Below the pieces are notes generated by a model. The model did not search any database. It was not told where the DNA came from and saw nothing but the letters and a program-made list of their open reading frames with translations. Below are positions 18,808 to 28,119 of a stretch of DNA of 64,000 nt, piece by piece (position 1 is the first letter of the stretch; every line of letters begins with the position of its first letter). Location: positions 1 through 64,000 of the forward strand of contig NZ_QTJY01000024.1 of the NCBI RefSeq assembly GCF_003703975.1, read 5' to 3'. Position numbers and translations under genes: made by a program. This DNA comes from Larkinella soli (GTDB taxonomy: Bacteria > Bacteroidota > Bacteroidia > Cytophagales > Spirosomataceae).

Positions 18808-18942
18808 CTAACGGCACAGGACACGTGCACGGCTCTGCCCAGTTTTGCAATCCAGCGCCTGACAGATGGCTTCCAGCGTGCTGAACCGGATGGCTTTACC
18901 GGTTTTCAATATGGAAAGATTGGCCAGGGTCAGATCCACTTT
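18808..18942 (-). pseudogene. Remnant of a YozG-like Cro/C1 helix-turn-helix regulator
   Basis: The minus-strand translation reads [24 protein letters not shown] followed by QALDCKTG, clearly the recognition half of a small Cro/C1-type regulator. Intact relatives have an N-terminal half (~25 residues), a KAKAIRF spacing two residues longer, and a CQPGDILEY ending; all three are lost or altered here. The remnant follows 22 bases after the end of the broken kinase, and its frame runs on from the kinase frame without a stop. Confidence 0.7.
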
Positions 18943-18964
18943 TGCGGTAAATAGTGGCCGGAAT

Positions 18965-20541
18965 CTATCCGACCTGTTCGGCCGGCAAATAAATCCAGAA
19001 GGTGGCCCCTTCCCCGGCTTACTGGTGGCCGTGATACCGCCGCCGTGATTTTCTACTACCCGCTGGCAGATGGCCAGGCCGATGCCGCTGCCCTCAAACT
19101 CATTCTTTCCGTGTAAGCGCTGGAAGACCTGAAAAATCCGGTCGGCATATTTACTTTCAAAACCGATTCCTTCATCGCGTATGCTGATCTATTGAAACTG
19201 GAGCGCCGGGCTGGCCGGCCTGACCTCCGGGGGTAGTTCATTCCGAAGACAGAGGGCACTCCTTAACTCCACTTTCGGCCGCTGATCCGGCCGGTGGAAC
19301 TTCAGCGCATTGGCCAGCAGGTTCTGGAACAGCTGACCGAGTTGAAGGGCGTCGCCCTGCACGACCGGAAGGGAAGGAACAACGACCTCGGCCCCCTGCC
19401 GGCTGATGGCCCAGTCCAGGGTGGTCAGCACTTCCTCCAGGACGGCGGTCAGCGAAACGGCACCGAAGTCCTGCGGACGCGTCGAGAGCCGCGAATACGT
19501 CAGCAGGTCGTTGATCAGACGGGACATCCGGGCTCCGGCATGGCTGATGCGATGAAGAAAATCGCGGCCGGTTTCCGATAACTGACCATCCAGCTGCTGG
19601 ATCAGCAGGGAGGTGAAAGACTGAATTTTTCGCAGCGGCTCCTGTAGGTCATGACTGGCTACGTAGGCAAACTGCTTTAGATGGTCGTTGGAGCGGTTCA
19701 GTTCCCCGATCTTGTTTTCAAGTTGGAGCTGGAGCTGTCTTAACCGGGTAAAATCGGTGAAGTGAATGACGACTTCTTCCCCCAGTTTGCTGGTACTCAT
19801 TAAATTATACAGGTCCAGCCCGTCCTTGTCATAGTGGATTTCAAAGGTGAGCGGCTGCCCCGTCCTGAAGGTTTCTACGGGATTGGTGAAGCTCTCCGTG
19901 TCGAAATACCCGGGAAATACCTCGCCCACCGTTTTCCCCTGCAACTGCTCCGGCGTTGCGTTGGCATACGACGCATAGGCCTGGTTGGTCAGCTTAAAAC
20001 GAAAGTCGATAATTTCGCCGTTTTCGAGGATCGGCTCCAGAACCTGGAGGGGCTCCCGGAAGAGGTTGATGATGGATTGCAGATACCGGTTAGCCTGGGC
20101 GACTTCCACCAGCCGGACTTCGTTCGTGACGTCCACCACCGAGTGAATGATGTAGGAAAGCGACCCACTTCCGGATACAACCGGCTTGTTGATCGGTCGC
20201 CAGGTTCGCCATTCCGGTTCGCCGGTCTAAGCATTCGGCCACTCGTGGCGCTGATCGGCCATCGGATGAGCCTCCCGGGTTTGAATCACCTGGGTCAGTG
20301 ACTGAAGGAGCTGAGCGGCCACGGCATCGTTGCGCCCGTCGCTGAAAAACACCTCGAACAACCCGTGTCCTATCAGTTGGGATCGCTGGAGGTTGGCGGC
20401 CGCCAGATAATCATCCGAGACGGCGGCTATGGTAAACCTGGGCGCATCCGGACAAAGCACCAGATGTTTGCCCGGCATCGCACTGATTAAGTGGGTGGAA
20501 AAAGCCGGAGCATCACTGTCCGCTGCTGGAGTACGCATCAC
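18965..20541 (-). pseudogene. PAS-PAS histidine kinase broken by two TAG codons and a frameshift
   Basis: Three segments in one frame make up a single soluble sensor kinase. 20541-20227 encodes a first PAS-like domain (PDAPRFTIAAVSDDYLAA) ending at TAG. 20226-19189 continues with GEPEWRTWRPINKPVV, a second PAS, HisKA (FAYVASHDLQEPLRKIQSF) and the HATPase N box (FQNLLANALKFH), ending at a second TAG. From 19188 the HATPase G boxes follow ([28 protein letters not shown]). A missing G in the run at 19006-19009 then shifts the final [13 protein letters not shown] to another frame, which stops at 18965. Each TAG is one base from GAG or CAG. TAG is an ordinary stop elsewhere here (kdpF, the NtrC-type regulator), so recoding is unlikely. 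Confidence 0.85.
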
Positions 20542-20678
20542 CGAAAACCTGCCAGATGAAAAGCATTATATGACAAAGTAATCGCATCCGGGCCTCATTG
20601 GCAAGGAAAGCATCCGGTGTTCCGAATAAAATCCGCAGGGGGCCGGGCACCGGGAGGGCGATGCTATTTAACTCAATT

Positions 20679-20695
20679 TGCCGTATTTTACGGCA
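20679..20695. promoter_or_regulatory. Short palindrome upstream of the sigma-54 regulator
   Basis: TGCCGTA and TACGGCA flank three T residues, 42 bases before the proposed TTG start. It could be an operator or a leader hairpin; no other support. Confidence 0.3.
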
Positions 20696-20736
20696 CGGTC
20701 GCGAAAGCGGCTTTTTTAACCCAATTCCATCGCCCC

Positions 20737-22074
20737 TTGTCGGCCACGCTACTCCTTATCGACGACGAATCCCGGCTGCGCGGCCTGCTGGCTCGCCTGC
20801 TGCAACTGGAAGGCTACACCGTGCTGGAAGCAGACACCGCCCACAACGGCCTGAACCTCCTCGAACGGGAAGAAATCCAGCTGGTAATCAGCGACGTCCG
20901 GCTGCCGGACCTGAACGGCATCGAACTCACCGCCCGCATCCGGGAAATCTCCCCCGCGACTGAAATCATCGTCCTGACCGCCTATGGCACCATCTCCGAC
21001 GGGGTGAAGGCCATCAAAAACGGCGCCTTCGACTACATCACCAAGGGCGATGATAATGACCGGATCATTCCGCTGGTCAGCCGGGCGGTTGAGAAGGCCA
21101 ACCTCCAGTTCCGCATCCGCCGGCTGGAACGGCAGATGAGCCGGCGCTACGGGTTCGACAGCATCCTCGGCGAATCGGCGGCCATCCGTCAGGCCGTCGA
21201 TCTGGCCCGCCGGGTGGCACCCACCGATACCACCGTTCTACTTACCGGCGAAACCGGCACCGGCAAGGAGGTGTTTGCCCAGGCCATCCACCAGGCCAGT
21301 CCGCGCCGGACCGGCTCTTTCGTGGCCGTCAACTGCGGAGCGCTCAGCAAGGACATTCTGGAAAGCGAACTGTTCGGCCACCGGGCCGGCGCCTTCACCG
21401 GGGCCTCCCGTGACCAGAAGGGGCTGTTTGCCGAAGCAGACAAAGGGACAATCTTCCTGGACGAAATCGGTGAACTGCCGCCCGACCTGCAGGCCAAACT
21501 GCTTCGGGTACTTGAAACGCACGAATTTCTGCGCGTCGGCGATACGAAACCGACCCGAACCGACGTGCGGGTGATTGCCGCCACCAACCGGAGCCTCGAA
21601 CGCGAAGCTGAATCCGGGCAGTTCCGGCTCGACCTCTTTTACCGGCTTTCGGTGTTCACCGTCGAACTGCCGCCCCTCCGCAGCCGGCCTGAAGATATTC
21701 CGGCGCTGGCCGAACAGTTCGCCCGGCAGGTGGCCGCCAAAACCGGGTTACGGGAGGTACGGCTCGATCCCGAATTTCTGGAGAAGCTCCGCCGACACCC
21801 CTGGAAGGGCAACATCCGCGAGTTGAAAAACGTCATCGAGCGGGCCGTCATCCTGACCGACGGGCCGGTGCTGACCTCCGGCCTGCTGCCTTCCGACCTG
21901 CAGACCGGAACGGCCACCGGCGATCCGTCCGCCCTCGACCTGGCGACCGTGGAGCGCCGGCACATCGGGCAGGTACTCCAGCGGACCAACGGCAGCAAGC
22001 CGGAGGCCGCCCGGCTTCTCGGCATCGGCCTGACGACCCTCTACCGAAAAATTCAGGAATACCGCCTGGAATAG
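20737..22074 (+). CDS. Sigma-54-dependent NtrC-type response regulator, Kdp-linked
   Basis: This protein of ~445 aa activates sigma-54 promoters. It has a receiver (LLLIDDESRLRGLLARLL, phospho-acceptor Asp in ISDVRLPDLNG, then LTAYG), an AAA+ domain with Walker A GETGTGKE, the sigma-54 contact loop GAFTGA and Walker B GTIFLDEIGELP, and a C-terminal Fis-type helix-turn-helix (PEAARLLGIGLTTLYRKI). The open frame reaches back to GTG 20617, but homology begins right after TTG 20737, which I take as start. It sits directly upstream of the Kdp operon and presumably replaces the OmpR-type KdpE; its kinase would be the gene at 29264-31009. Confidence 0.9.
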   Translation: MSATLLLIDDESRLRGLLARLLQLEGYTVLEADTAHNGLNLLEREEIQLVISDVRLPDLNGIELTARIREISPATEIIVLTAYGTISDGVKAIKNGAFDYITKGDDNDRIIPLVSRAVEKANLQFRIRRLERQMSRRYGFDSILGESAAIRQAVDLARRVAPTDTTVLLTGETGTGKEVFAQAIHQASPRRTGSFVAVNCGALSKDILESELFGHRAGAFTGASRDQKGLFAEADKGTIFLDEIGELPPDLQAKLLRVLETHEFLRVGDTKPTRTDVRVIAATNRSLEREAESGQFRLDLFYRLSVFTVELPPLRSRPEDIPALAEQFARQVAAKTGLREVRLDPEFLEKLRRHPWKGNIRELKNVIERAVILTDGPVLTSGLLPSDLQTGTATGDPSALDLATVERRHIGQVLQRTNGSKPEAARLLGIGLTTLYRKIQEYRLE

Positions 22075-22086
22075 GACCCTTCCGTT

Positions 22087-22126
22087 TTTCATTTTGGAAA
22101 AACGGCTTTCCATTCCGGAAAAATCG
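22087..22126. promoter_or_regulatory. Candidate tandem enhancer site for the NtrC-type regulator
   Basis: Two similar blocks centred on GGAAAAA (22096-22102 and 22117-22123) repeat with a 21-base period, and a GGAAA/TTTCC dyad overlaps them. They lie about 110-145 bases upstream of the candidate sigma-54 promoter, the usual distance for bacterial enhancer binding. Confidence 0.4.
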
Positions 22127-22232
22127 CCCCCTTCATTCCTGCTCTTCTTCCGAAAAGCTTTACGGTTAATATATTGATTATCAGTGGTTTGTTATCAAAT
22201 CTCTCTGCCCAGGCATTTTCAGGAATACTTTT

Positions 22233-22247
22233 TGGCATACGGTTTCC
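22233..22247 (+). promoter_or_regulatory. Candidate sigma-54 promoter of the kdp operon
   Basis: TGGCATACGGTTTCC resembles the -24/-12 consensus TGGCAC-N5-TTGC, with GG followed ten bases later by CC rather than GC. It lies 24 bases before the first small open frame of the kdp operon and just downstream of a sigma-54 activator gene, which raises its credibility. Confidence 0.45.
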
Positions 22248-22271
22248 GACTGATCAAACAAAAAGAATTCT

Positions 22272-22355
22272 ATGGTAACTGCACTGCTCTGGGCTACGGC
22301 TCTCCTCTGTTTCGCACTTTTTTACAGGACCATTCACTGGGTTGAACGCATCTGA
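22272..22355 (+). CDS. 27-aa single-helix membrane peptide preceding KdpF
   Basis: The ORF reads MVTALLWATALLCFALF then YRTIHWVERI: one hydrophobic helix (residues ~2-17) and a short amphipathic basic tail. It starts just after the candidate sigma-54 promoter and ends nine bases before kdpF, so it would be the first gene of the kdp operon. KdpF itself is a comparable one-helix peptide that stabilises the KdpABC complex. This one is not KdpF but may be a second small subunit. Coding status is inferred from position and hydrophobic pattern. Confidence 0.6.
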   Translation: MVTALLWATALLCFALFYRTIHWVERI

Positions 22356-22364
22356 CCCGACGCC

Positions 22365-22445
22365 ATGCTGACACTCCTTCTCATCGTCTCTCTGCTGGTC
22401 TTTGCCTACATGCTGTATGTGCTGATCCGGCCCGAACGCTTTTAG
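22365..22445 (+). CDS. kdpF: KdpF, small subunit of the K+-transporting ATPase
   Basis: This 26-aa peptide (MLTLLLIVSLLVFAYMLYVL then IRPERF) has the typical KdpF shape: one transmembrane helix and a C-terminal RPE-like tail. It stabilises the KdpFABC complex in the inner membrane. It stops 31 bases before kdpA. Confidence 0.88.
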   Translation: MLTLLLIVSLLVFAYMLYVLIRPERF

Positions 22446-22476
22446 GCGGTTCCGCTCTGTCGGCCGCTCCCATGAA

Positions 22477-24204
22477 ATGAATACGACTATGACCAATGAA
22501 CTTCTCGGAATCGCCCTGATTTACGGCCTGGCCGTGCTGTCGGCCTACCCGCTGGGGAAACTGATTGCCGCCGTTTACGCCGGCCGGCCCAATGTGATGG
22601 ATTGGATGGCACCGCTGGAAAGGCTTCTCTACCGGATCGGTGGAATCGATCCGCACCGCCGGATGAACTGGAAGGAACACCTTACCGCCCTGCTCACCCT
22701 GAGTGGAGTCTGGTTCGTTTACGGCTTCATCCTGCTGCAGACGCAGGGAAGCCTGCCGCTCAATCCCGACGGAAATCCCTCACAGACGCCCGATCTGGCT
22801 TTCAACACCGTCATCAGCTTTATCGTCAACTGCGACCTTCAGCACTATTCCGGCGAGTCGGGCCTGACCTACCTGACCCAGACCGCCGTGGTGATGTTCT
22901 TTCAGTTCGTCTCGGCGGCCGCCGGAATGGCCGCGCTGGCGGTGCTGTTCAACGCCCTTCAGACTCAGGCGACCGACCGGCCCAACAATTTTTACGTGTA
23001 CTTCGTCCGCAGCATTACCCGCATCCTGCTGCCGCTGTCGCTGGTGCTGGCATTGATTCTGGCTTTCAACGGGGTACCCGCGAGCTTTGAAGGAAAAGAT
23101 ACCGTCGTTACGCTGGAGGGCGATACCGTTCAGGTGTCCCGCGGCCCGGCCGCCGGGATGATCGCCATCAAGCAGCTGGGAACCAACGGGGGCGGCTGGT
23201 TTGGGGTCAACTCGGCCCATCCGCTCGAAAACCCCAATTTCGCGACCAATGTCGCAGAAAACGTGTCCATTCTCCTCATCCCGATGGCGCTGGTGTTTGC
23301 ACTGGGCTTCTATCTGAATCGAAAGAAGCTGGCCCTCAGCATCTTCCTGGTCATGACGGTGGGTTTCTTCGCGGTTCTGACACCCTCCCTGACGGCCGAA
23401 CTGAAGGGTAACCCGGCAATCGCTTCGCTCGGCATCGGCCAGCCGCTGGGCAGCATGGAGGGCAAGGAAATCCGGTTCGGGGCGGCCGCTTCGGCCTTCT
23501 GGGGCATTTCGACGACGGCCACCTCCAACGGCTCGGTCAATGCCATGCACGATTCCATGACACCCCTGTCGGGGGCCATGCAGTTGCTCGACATGATGAT
23601 CAACGCCTTCTACGGGGGTGTCGGGGTCGGTTTGCTGAACTACTTCATCTACCTGATCATTGCCGTGTTTATTTCAGGACTGATGGTGGGCCGTACGCCC
23701 GAATTCCTGGGCCGGAAGATCGAAGCCCGCGAGATGAAGATTGCTTCGCTGGTCGCCCTGCTGCATCCCCTGCTGATTCTGGCCGGAACCGCCCTGGCGA
23801 GCCATCTCCGTGTGAACGCTCCCCAGGCCGACTGGACCGTCCGGCCCGCCGGCTGGCTCAGCAATCCCGGTTTTCACGGCTTTTCGCAGATGCTGTATGA
23901 ATTTACTTCCTCGGCGGCCAACAACGGCTCGGGTTTCGAGGGGCTGAGCGACAGCAACTTTTTCTGGAACTACACCACCGGGCTGGTGCTGATCCTGAGC
24001 CGGTATCTGCCCATCGTGGGGCCGATCGCCATTGCCGGGCTGCTGGCGGGGAAAAAATACGTACCCGAGAGCGCCGGAACGCTGCCCACCGACAACGCCA
24101 CCTTCGGGCTGATGACCTTCGCCGTCATTTTCATCCTCGCGGCTCTATCCTTTTTCCCGGCGCTGGCGCTGGGGCCGCTTGCCGAATATTTCTCTCTTCC
24201 ATAA
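22477..24204 (+). CDS. kdpA: K+-transporting ATPase subunit A
   Basis: This 575-aa channel-like subunit binds and translocates K+. It has about ten transmembrane helices and pore-loop filter segments, including [21 protein letters not shown] (~230-250), [14 protein letters not shown] (~110-124) and [13 protein letters not shown] (~348-360). The start at 22477 has an in-frame alternative at 22489. It lies between kdpF and kdpB in a tight operon. The length matches the family. Confidence 0.97.
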   Translation: MNTTMTNELLGIALIYGLAVLSAYPLGKLIAAVYAGRPNVMDWMAPLERLLYRIGGIDPHRRMNWKEHLTALLTLSGVWFVYGFILLQTQGSLPLNPDGNPSQTPDLAFNTVISFIVNCDLQHYSGESGLTYLTQTAVVMFFQFVSAAAGMAALAVLFNALQTQATDRPNNFYVYFVRSITRILLPLSLVLALILAFNGVPASFEGKDTVVTLEGDTVQVSRGPAAGMIAIKQLGTNGGGWFGVNSAHPLENPNFATNVAENVSILLIPMALVFALGFYLNRKKLALSIFLVMTVGFFAVLTPSLTAELKGNPAIASLGIGQPLGSMEGKEIRFGAAASAFWGISTTATSNGSVNAMHDSMTPLSGAMQLLDMMINAFYGGVGVGLLNYFIYLIIAVFISGLMVGRTPEFLGRKIEAREMKIASLVALLHPLLILAGTALASHLRVNAPQADWTVRPAGWLSNPGFHGFSQMLYEFTSSAANNGSGFEGLSDSNFFWNYTTGLVLILSRYLPIVGPIAIAGLLAGKKYVPESAGTLPTDNATFGLMTFAVIFILAALSFFPALALGPLAEYFSLP

Positions 24205-24241
24205 AACCGGCCGGCCCGCTGAAACCGGCCGCCTTTTCATC

Positions 24242-26344
24242 ATGACTCCATCAACTTCTTCTTCCGCCAAACGGGTCGCCCGCCCGCACCGGAGCAGCCT
24301 GTTCAAAGCCGCCCTCCGGGAATCGTTCCTGAAACTGAATCCCGCCCTACTGATCCGGAACCCGGTCATGTTCACCGTCGAAATCGGCACGGCCGTCATG
24401 CTGCTCGTAACGGTTTATATTGCCCTTTCGGGCGAAACCGACCAGGGAACGCCGGGCTACAACTTCGCCGTTACGGCCGTGCTGCTGCTGACCATCCTGT
24501 TTGCCAACTTCGCCGAGGCCATCGCCGAGGCCCGCGGCCGTGCCCAGGCCGAATCGCTCCGGAAAACCCGGCAGGAAACCCCCGCCAAAGTGCTGCCTGC
24601 CGACGGCGGATTTTCACCCGATCAGGTTCGGGTCACCTCCTCGGCGCAGCTGCGGAAAGACGATCTGTTTCTCTGTGAAACCGGCGACATTATCCCGTCC
24701 GACGGAGAAATCATCGAAGGGCTGGCGACCATCGACGAATCGGCCATCACCGGCGAGTCTGCGCCGGTGATCCGGGAAGCCGGGGGCGACCGTTCCTCGG
24801 TGACGGGCGGCACCAAAGTCCTGTCGGACCGGATCATCGTGCGGGTGACGACCCGGCCGGGCGAATCCTTCCTCGATAAAATGATCGCGCTGGTGGAAGG
24901 AGCCTCCCGCCAGAAAACGCCCAATGAGGTGGCCCTGACCATCCTCCTGGCCGGTTTTACCCTCGTATTCATCATCGTCTGCATAACGCTTCAGCCCTTT
25001 GCGGTCTACGCCGGGACCCCGATTACCGTGGCGGCCCTGATCGCCCTGTTCGTCTGCCTGATTCCGACCACCATCGGCGGGCTGCTGTCGGCCATCGGCA
25101 TCGCGGGCATGGACCGGGCGCTCCGGGCCAACGTCATCGCCAAATCGGGCCGGGCCGTCGAAACCGCCGGGGATGTCGATACGCTCCTGCTCGATAAAAC
25201 CGGCACGATCACCATAGGGAACCGGAAAGCGACCCGGTTTTATCCGGCTCCGGGAATTGCCCCGGTCGACCTGATCCGGTCCGCGGCCCTGAGTTCCCTG
25301 GCCGACGAAACGCCGGAGGGAAAGTCCATCGTCGAGCTGGCCGGGCCGGAAATGACCCGGGAGCTGAGTACGGCCGGAGCCACTCTGATCCGGTTTACGG
25401 CCGAAACCCGCTCCTCCGGCATCGACCTCCCCCTGAACGGCTCCGCCCGGCCGGCCGGCCGGCCCAACGGGCTCCGCATCCGGAAAGGGGCGGTCGATGC
25501 CATCCGGACGCTCGTCCGGCGGGCGAACCAGACGTTTCCCGAAGAAACCGACGCGCAGGCGAAAGCCATTGCCGCCAACGGCGGTACGCCCCTGATCGTG
25601 ACCGAAAACGAGCAGGTGATGGGCGTCGTCGAACTTCAGGACATCATCAAGCCCGGCATCGCCGAACGTTTCGAGCGGCTTCGGAAAATGGGTGTCAAAA
25701 CCGTCATGGTCACCGGCGACAACCCCCTGACCGCCCGCTTCATTGCCGCCAAAGCGGGGGTGGACGAATTCATCGCCGAGGCCAAACCGGAAGACAAAAT
25801 GAACTACATTCGCCGGGAGCAGGCCGGCGGGAAGCTGGTGGCGATGATGGGCGACGGGACCAACGATGCCCCGGCGCTGGCCCAGGCCGACGTCGGCGTG
25901 GCGATGAACTCCGGAACGCAGGCGGCCCGGGAAGCCGGAAACATGGTGGACCTCGACAACGATCCGACCAAACTCATCGAGGTAGTGGAAATCGGAAAGC
26001 AGCTGCTGATCACCCGGGGAACGCTGACCACCTTCAGCATCGCCAACGACGTCGCCAAATACTTTGCCATCGTGCCCGCGCTTTTTGTGGCCTCCATCCC
26101 GGCCCTGCAACAGTTGAACCTGATGCGGCTGCACAGCCCGGAGTCGGCCATTCTGTCGGCGGTGATCTTCAACGCCCTGATCATTCCGATGCTGATTCCG
26201 CTGGCGCTCCGGGGGGTCGGCTACCAGCCCATCGGGGCCAGTGCGCTGCTCCGCCGGAACCTGTTCATCTACGGCCTCGGCGGGCTGGCGGCACCGTTCG
26301 TCGGCATCAAACTGATCGACCTGATCGTTGGTTTATTGATCTGA
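24242..26344 (+). CDS. kdpB: K+-transporting P-type ATPase subunit B
   Basis: This ~700-aa P-type ATPase supplies energy for KdpA. Hallmarks are TGES in the actuator domain ([10 protein letters not shown]), the phosphorylation motif DKTGT ([12 protein letters not shown]), and the hinge/Mg site [19 protein letters not shown]. Seven transmembrane segments are expected. ATG 24242 is chosen because homology begins there ([11 protein letters not shown] then [18 protein letters not shown]); the frame is open further upstream into the 3' end of kdpA. Confidence 0.97.
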   Translation: MTPSTSSSAKRVARPHRSSLFKAALRESFLKLNPALLIRNPVMFTVEIGTAVMLLVTVYIALSGETDQGTPGYNFAVTAVLLLTILFANFAEAIAEARGRAQAESLRKTRQETPAKVLPADGGFSPDQVRVTSSAQLRKDDLFLCETGDIIPSDGEIIEGLATIDESAITGESAPVIREAGGDRSSVTGGTKVLSDRIIVRVTTRPGESFLDKMIALVEGASRQKTPNEVALTILLAGFTLVFIIVCITLQPFAVYAGTPITVAALIALFVCLIPTTIGGLLSAIGIAGMDRALRANVIAKSGRAVETAGDVDTLLLDKTGTITIGNRKATRFYPAPGIAPVDLIRSAALSSLADETPEGKSIVELAGPEMTRELSTAGATLIRFTAETRSSGIDLPLNGSARPAGRPNGLRIRKGAVDAIRTLVRRANQTFPEETDAQAKAIAANGGTPLIVTENEQVMGVVELQDIIKPGIAERFERLRKMGVKTVMVTGDNPLTARFIAAKAGVDEFIAEAKPEDKMNYIRREQAGGKLVAMMGDGTNDAPALAQADVGVAMNSGTQAAREAGNMVDLDNDPTKLIEVVEIGKQLLITRGTLTTFSIANDVAKYFAIVPALFVASIPALQQLNLMRLHSPESAILSAVIFNALIIPMLIPLALRGVGYQPIGASALLRRNLFIYGLGGLAAPFVGIKLIDLIVGLLI

Positions 26345-26398
26345 TTCATCCGGGGCGGTTCAAACCGCCGACTATTTCCCTTTAAATGGATTATCCCT

Positions 26399-26962
26399 AT
26401 GAAAACGCATATCGGGCCGGCCCTGCGACTGACGCTGGCCCTTCTCCTTCTTCTTTCGGCTGTTTATCCGCTCCTGGTGGGGGGCATTGCCCGGCTGGCA
26501 CCGGGGGGCGGAAACGGGCGCACGGTTTCAATACTCGGAAAGACGGTCGGTTATGCCGACGTCGGGCAGTCCTTTACGCAGGATCGGTATTTCAACTCCC
26601 GCCCCTCGGCCGTGGGCTATAACCCGGCCGGGTCGGGCGGCTCGAACAAAGGCCCTTCCAATCCGGATTACCGGAAGGAGGTGCAGGCCCGGATCGACAC
26701 TTTTCTGAATCATAATCCCGGCGTTCACCAGGCCGAAATTCCCGCTGAACTGGTGACGGCTTCCGGGTCGGGGCTGGACCCGGACCTCTCGCCCGCTGCG
26801 GCCAGAATTCAGATTTCCCGCATCGCCCGGGTTCGTAACCTGCCGCCCGACCTCCTGAACCGGCTCGTGGACGAATGCACGGAAGGCCCCTGGCTGGGCC
26901 TGTTCGGGCCGGAGAAGGTAAACGTGTTGCGTCTCAATCTGGCGCTCGACCAGTTAAAGTAA
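26399..26962 (+). CDS. kdpC: K+-transporting ATPase subunit C
   Basis: This 187-aa subunit has one N-terminal transmembrane helix (LRLTLALLLLLSAVYPLLVGG) and a periplasmic domain with the KdpC segments GQSFTQDRYFNSRPSA and SGSGLDPDLSPAAARIQISR. KdpC stabilises the complex and raises K+ affinity. It follows kdpB by 54 bases. Confidence 0.96.
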   Translation: MKTHIGPALRLTLALLLLLSAVYPLLVGGIARLAPGGGNGRTVSILGKTVGYADVGQSFTQDRYFNSRPSAVGYNPAGSGGSNKGPSNPDYRKEVQARIDTFLNHNPGVHQAEIPAELVTASGSGLDPDLSPAAARIQISRIARVRNLPPDLLNRLVDECTEGPWLGLFGPEKVNVLRLNLALDQLK

Positions 26963-26967
26963 AGCCG

Positions 26968-28101
26968 ATGATCAACCAAATAAGAATCGGATGGGCCGCT
27001 GCCGTTCTGGGATTTGCCGGTTTTTCGGCTCCGGCCCAGCCGGCGGATTCCACGGCGGCCGCAACCGGTCTGCGCCTGACGGGTTATGTGGAAGCCTATT
27101 ATGCCCATGATTTCACGGCCCCCCGGACGGTCCGGGAGCGACCCGGTTTTCTGTACAATCACCGCCGGAACCGGGAGGTAAACATCAATCTGGCCTTTCT
27201 GAAAGCCGCCTGGAGCGGGAACCGGACGCGGGCCGGTCTGGCCCTTCAGGTCGGAACCTATCCGCAGTACAACTACGCTTCCGAGCAGGAACTGGTCCGG
27301 AACATCCTGGAAGCGAATGCCGGAGTGAAGCTGAGCCGGACGCGGAGCCTCTGGCTCGACGCCGGTATCTTTGGTTCGCACATCGGTTTTGAAAGCGCCG
27401 TCTCGAAGGATTGCTGGACGCTCACGCGAAGCCTGCTGGCCGAAAATTCACCGTATTACCTCGCCGGGCTGAAGCTGACCTACGAATCGGCCGACGGCCG
27501 CTGGACGCTGCTGGGGTCCCTTGTAAACGGCTGGCAGCGGGTCAGAATACCGGAGGGCTTTCGGGGTCCGGCCCTCAGCACGCAGGTTCAGTTCCGGCCG
27601 ACAAAGGTCCTGACGCTGAACTGGAGCAGCTTTCTGGGTTCCGACCGGCCCGATTCGCTGAAGCAGGGGCGGTTTTTCAATAATTTCTATGCCGTGCTTC
27701 AGCCGGGTGGGCGGGTCGGGCTTCAGCTTGGTTTTGATATTGGGCGGGACCGGAAACCGGTGGTCCGGGCGGGTTCGGAGGTGCGCGTCGACGGGGGAGG
27801 GGTCTACGTCTGGTTTTCGCCCGTGGCGATTGTCCGGCTCCGGACCGGTGAGGGCGGCTACCTGAACGGACGGGTGGAATATTACGACGACCGGCACGGG
27901 GTGATCGTCGGCAGGACCGGTACGCCCAACGGATTCCGGACCTTCGGTTACTCCCTGGGGTACGATCATACCGTCCTGCCGAATGCGCTGCTGCGCGTGG
28001 AAGGGAAAATCTACGATAGCCGTGACCCGGTTTTTGAGGGCCGCCACGGCCTGAGCCGAACCAGTACCGCCCTTACGACCAGCCTGGCCGTCAGCTTCTG
28101 A
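26968..28101 (+). CDS. Outer-membrane beta-barrel protein of the kdp operon
   Basis: This 377-aa protein has a signal peptide (to about residue 25, APAQ) and many alternating beta strands (LRLTGYVEAYYAHDF, REVNINLAFLKAAW), ending in a C-terminal Phe (LTTSLAVSF) as in outer-membrane barrels. It starts five bases after kdpC, so it belongs to the operon. A role in letting K+ through the outer membrane is inferred from position only. ATG 26968 was preferred to an upstream GTG/ATG because the signal peptide starts there. Confidence 0.8.
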   Translation: MINQIRIGWAAAVLGFAGFSAPAQPADSTAAATGLRLTGYVEAYYAHDFTAPRTVRERPGFLYNHRRNREVNINLAFLKAAWSGNRTRAGLALQVGTYPQYNYASEQELVRNILEANAGVKLSRTRSLWLDAGIFGSHIGFESAVSKDCWTLTRSLLAENSPYYLAGLKLTYESADGRWTLLGSLVNGWQRVRIPEGFRGPALSTQVQFRPTKVLTLNWSSFLGSDRPDSLKQGRFFNNFYAVLQPGGRVGLQLGFDIGRDRKPVVRAGSEVRVDGGGVYVWFSPVAIVRLRTGEGGYLNGRVEYYDDRHGVIVGRTGTPNGFRTFGYSLGYDHTVLPNALLRVEGKIYDSRDPVFEGRHGLSRTSTALTTSLAVSF

Positions 28102-28119
28102 CCGAAACCCAAACCTGCC

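Noticed and set aside
18965-20541. TAG recoding (suppression) in the broken kinase
   Set aside because: TAG ends several intact genes here (kdpF, the sigma-54 regulator, the 451-aa anti-sigma-like protein), and the kinase also has a frameshift, so decay is simpler.
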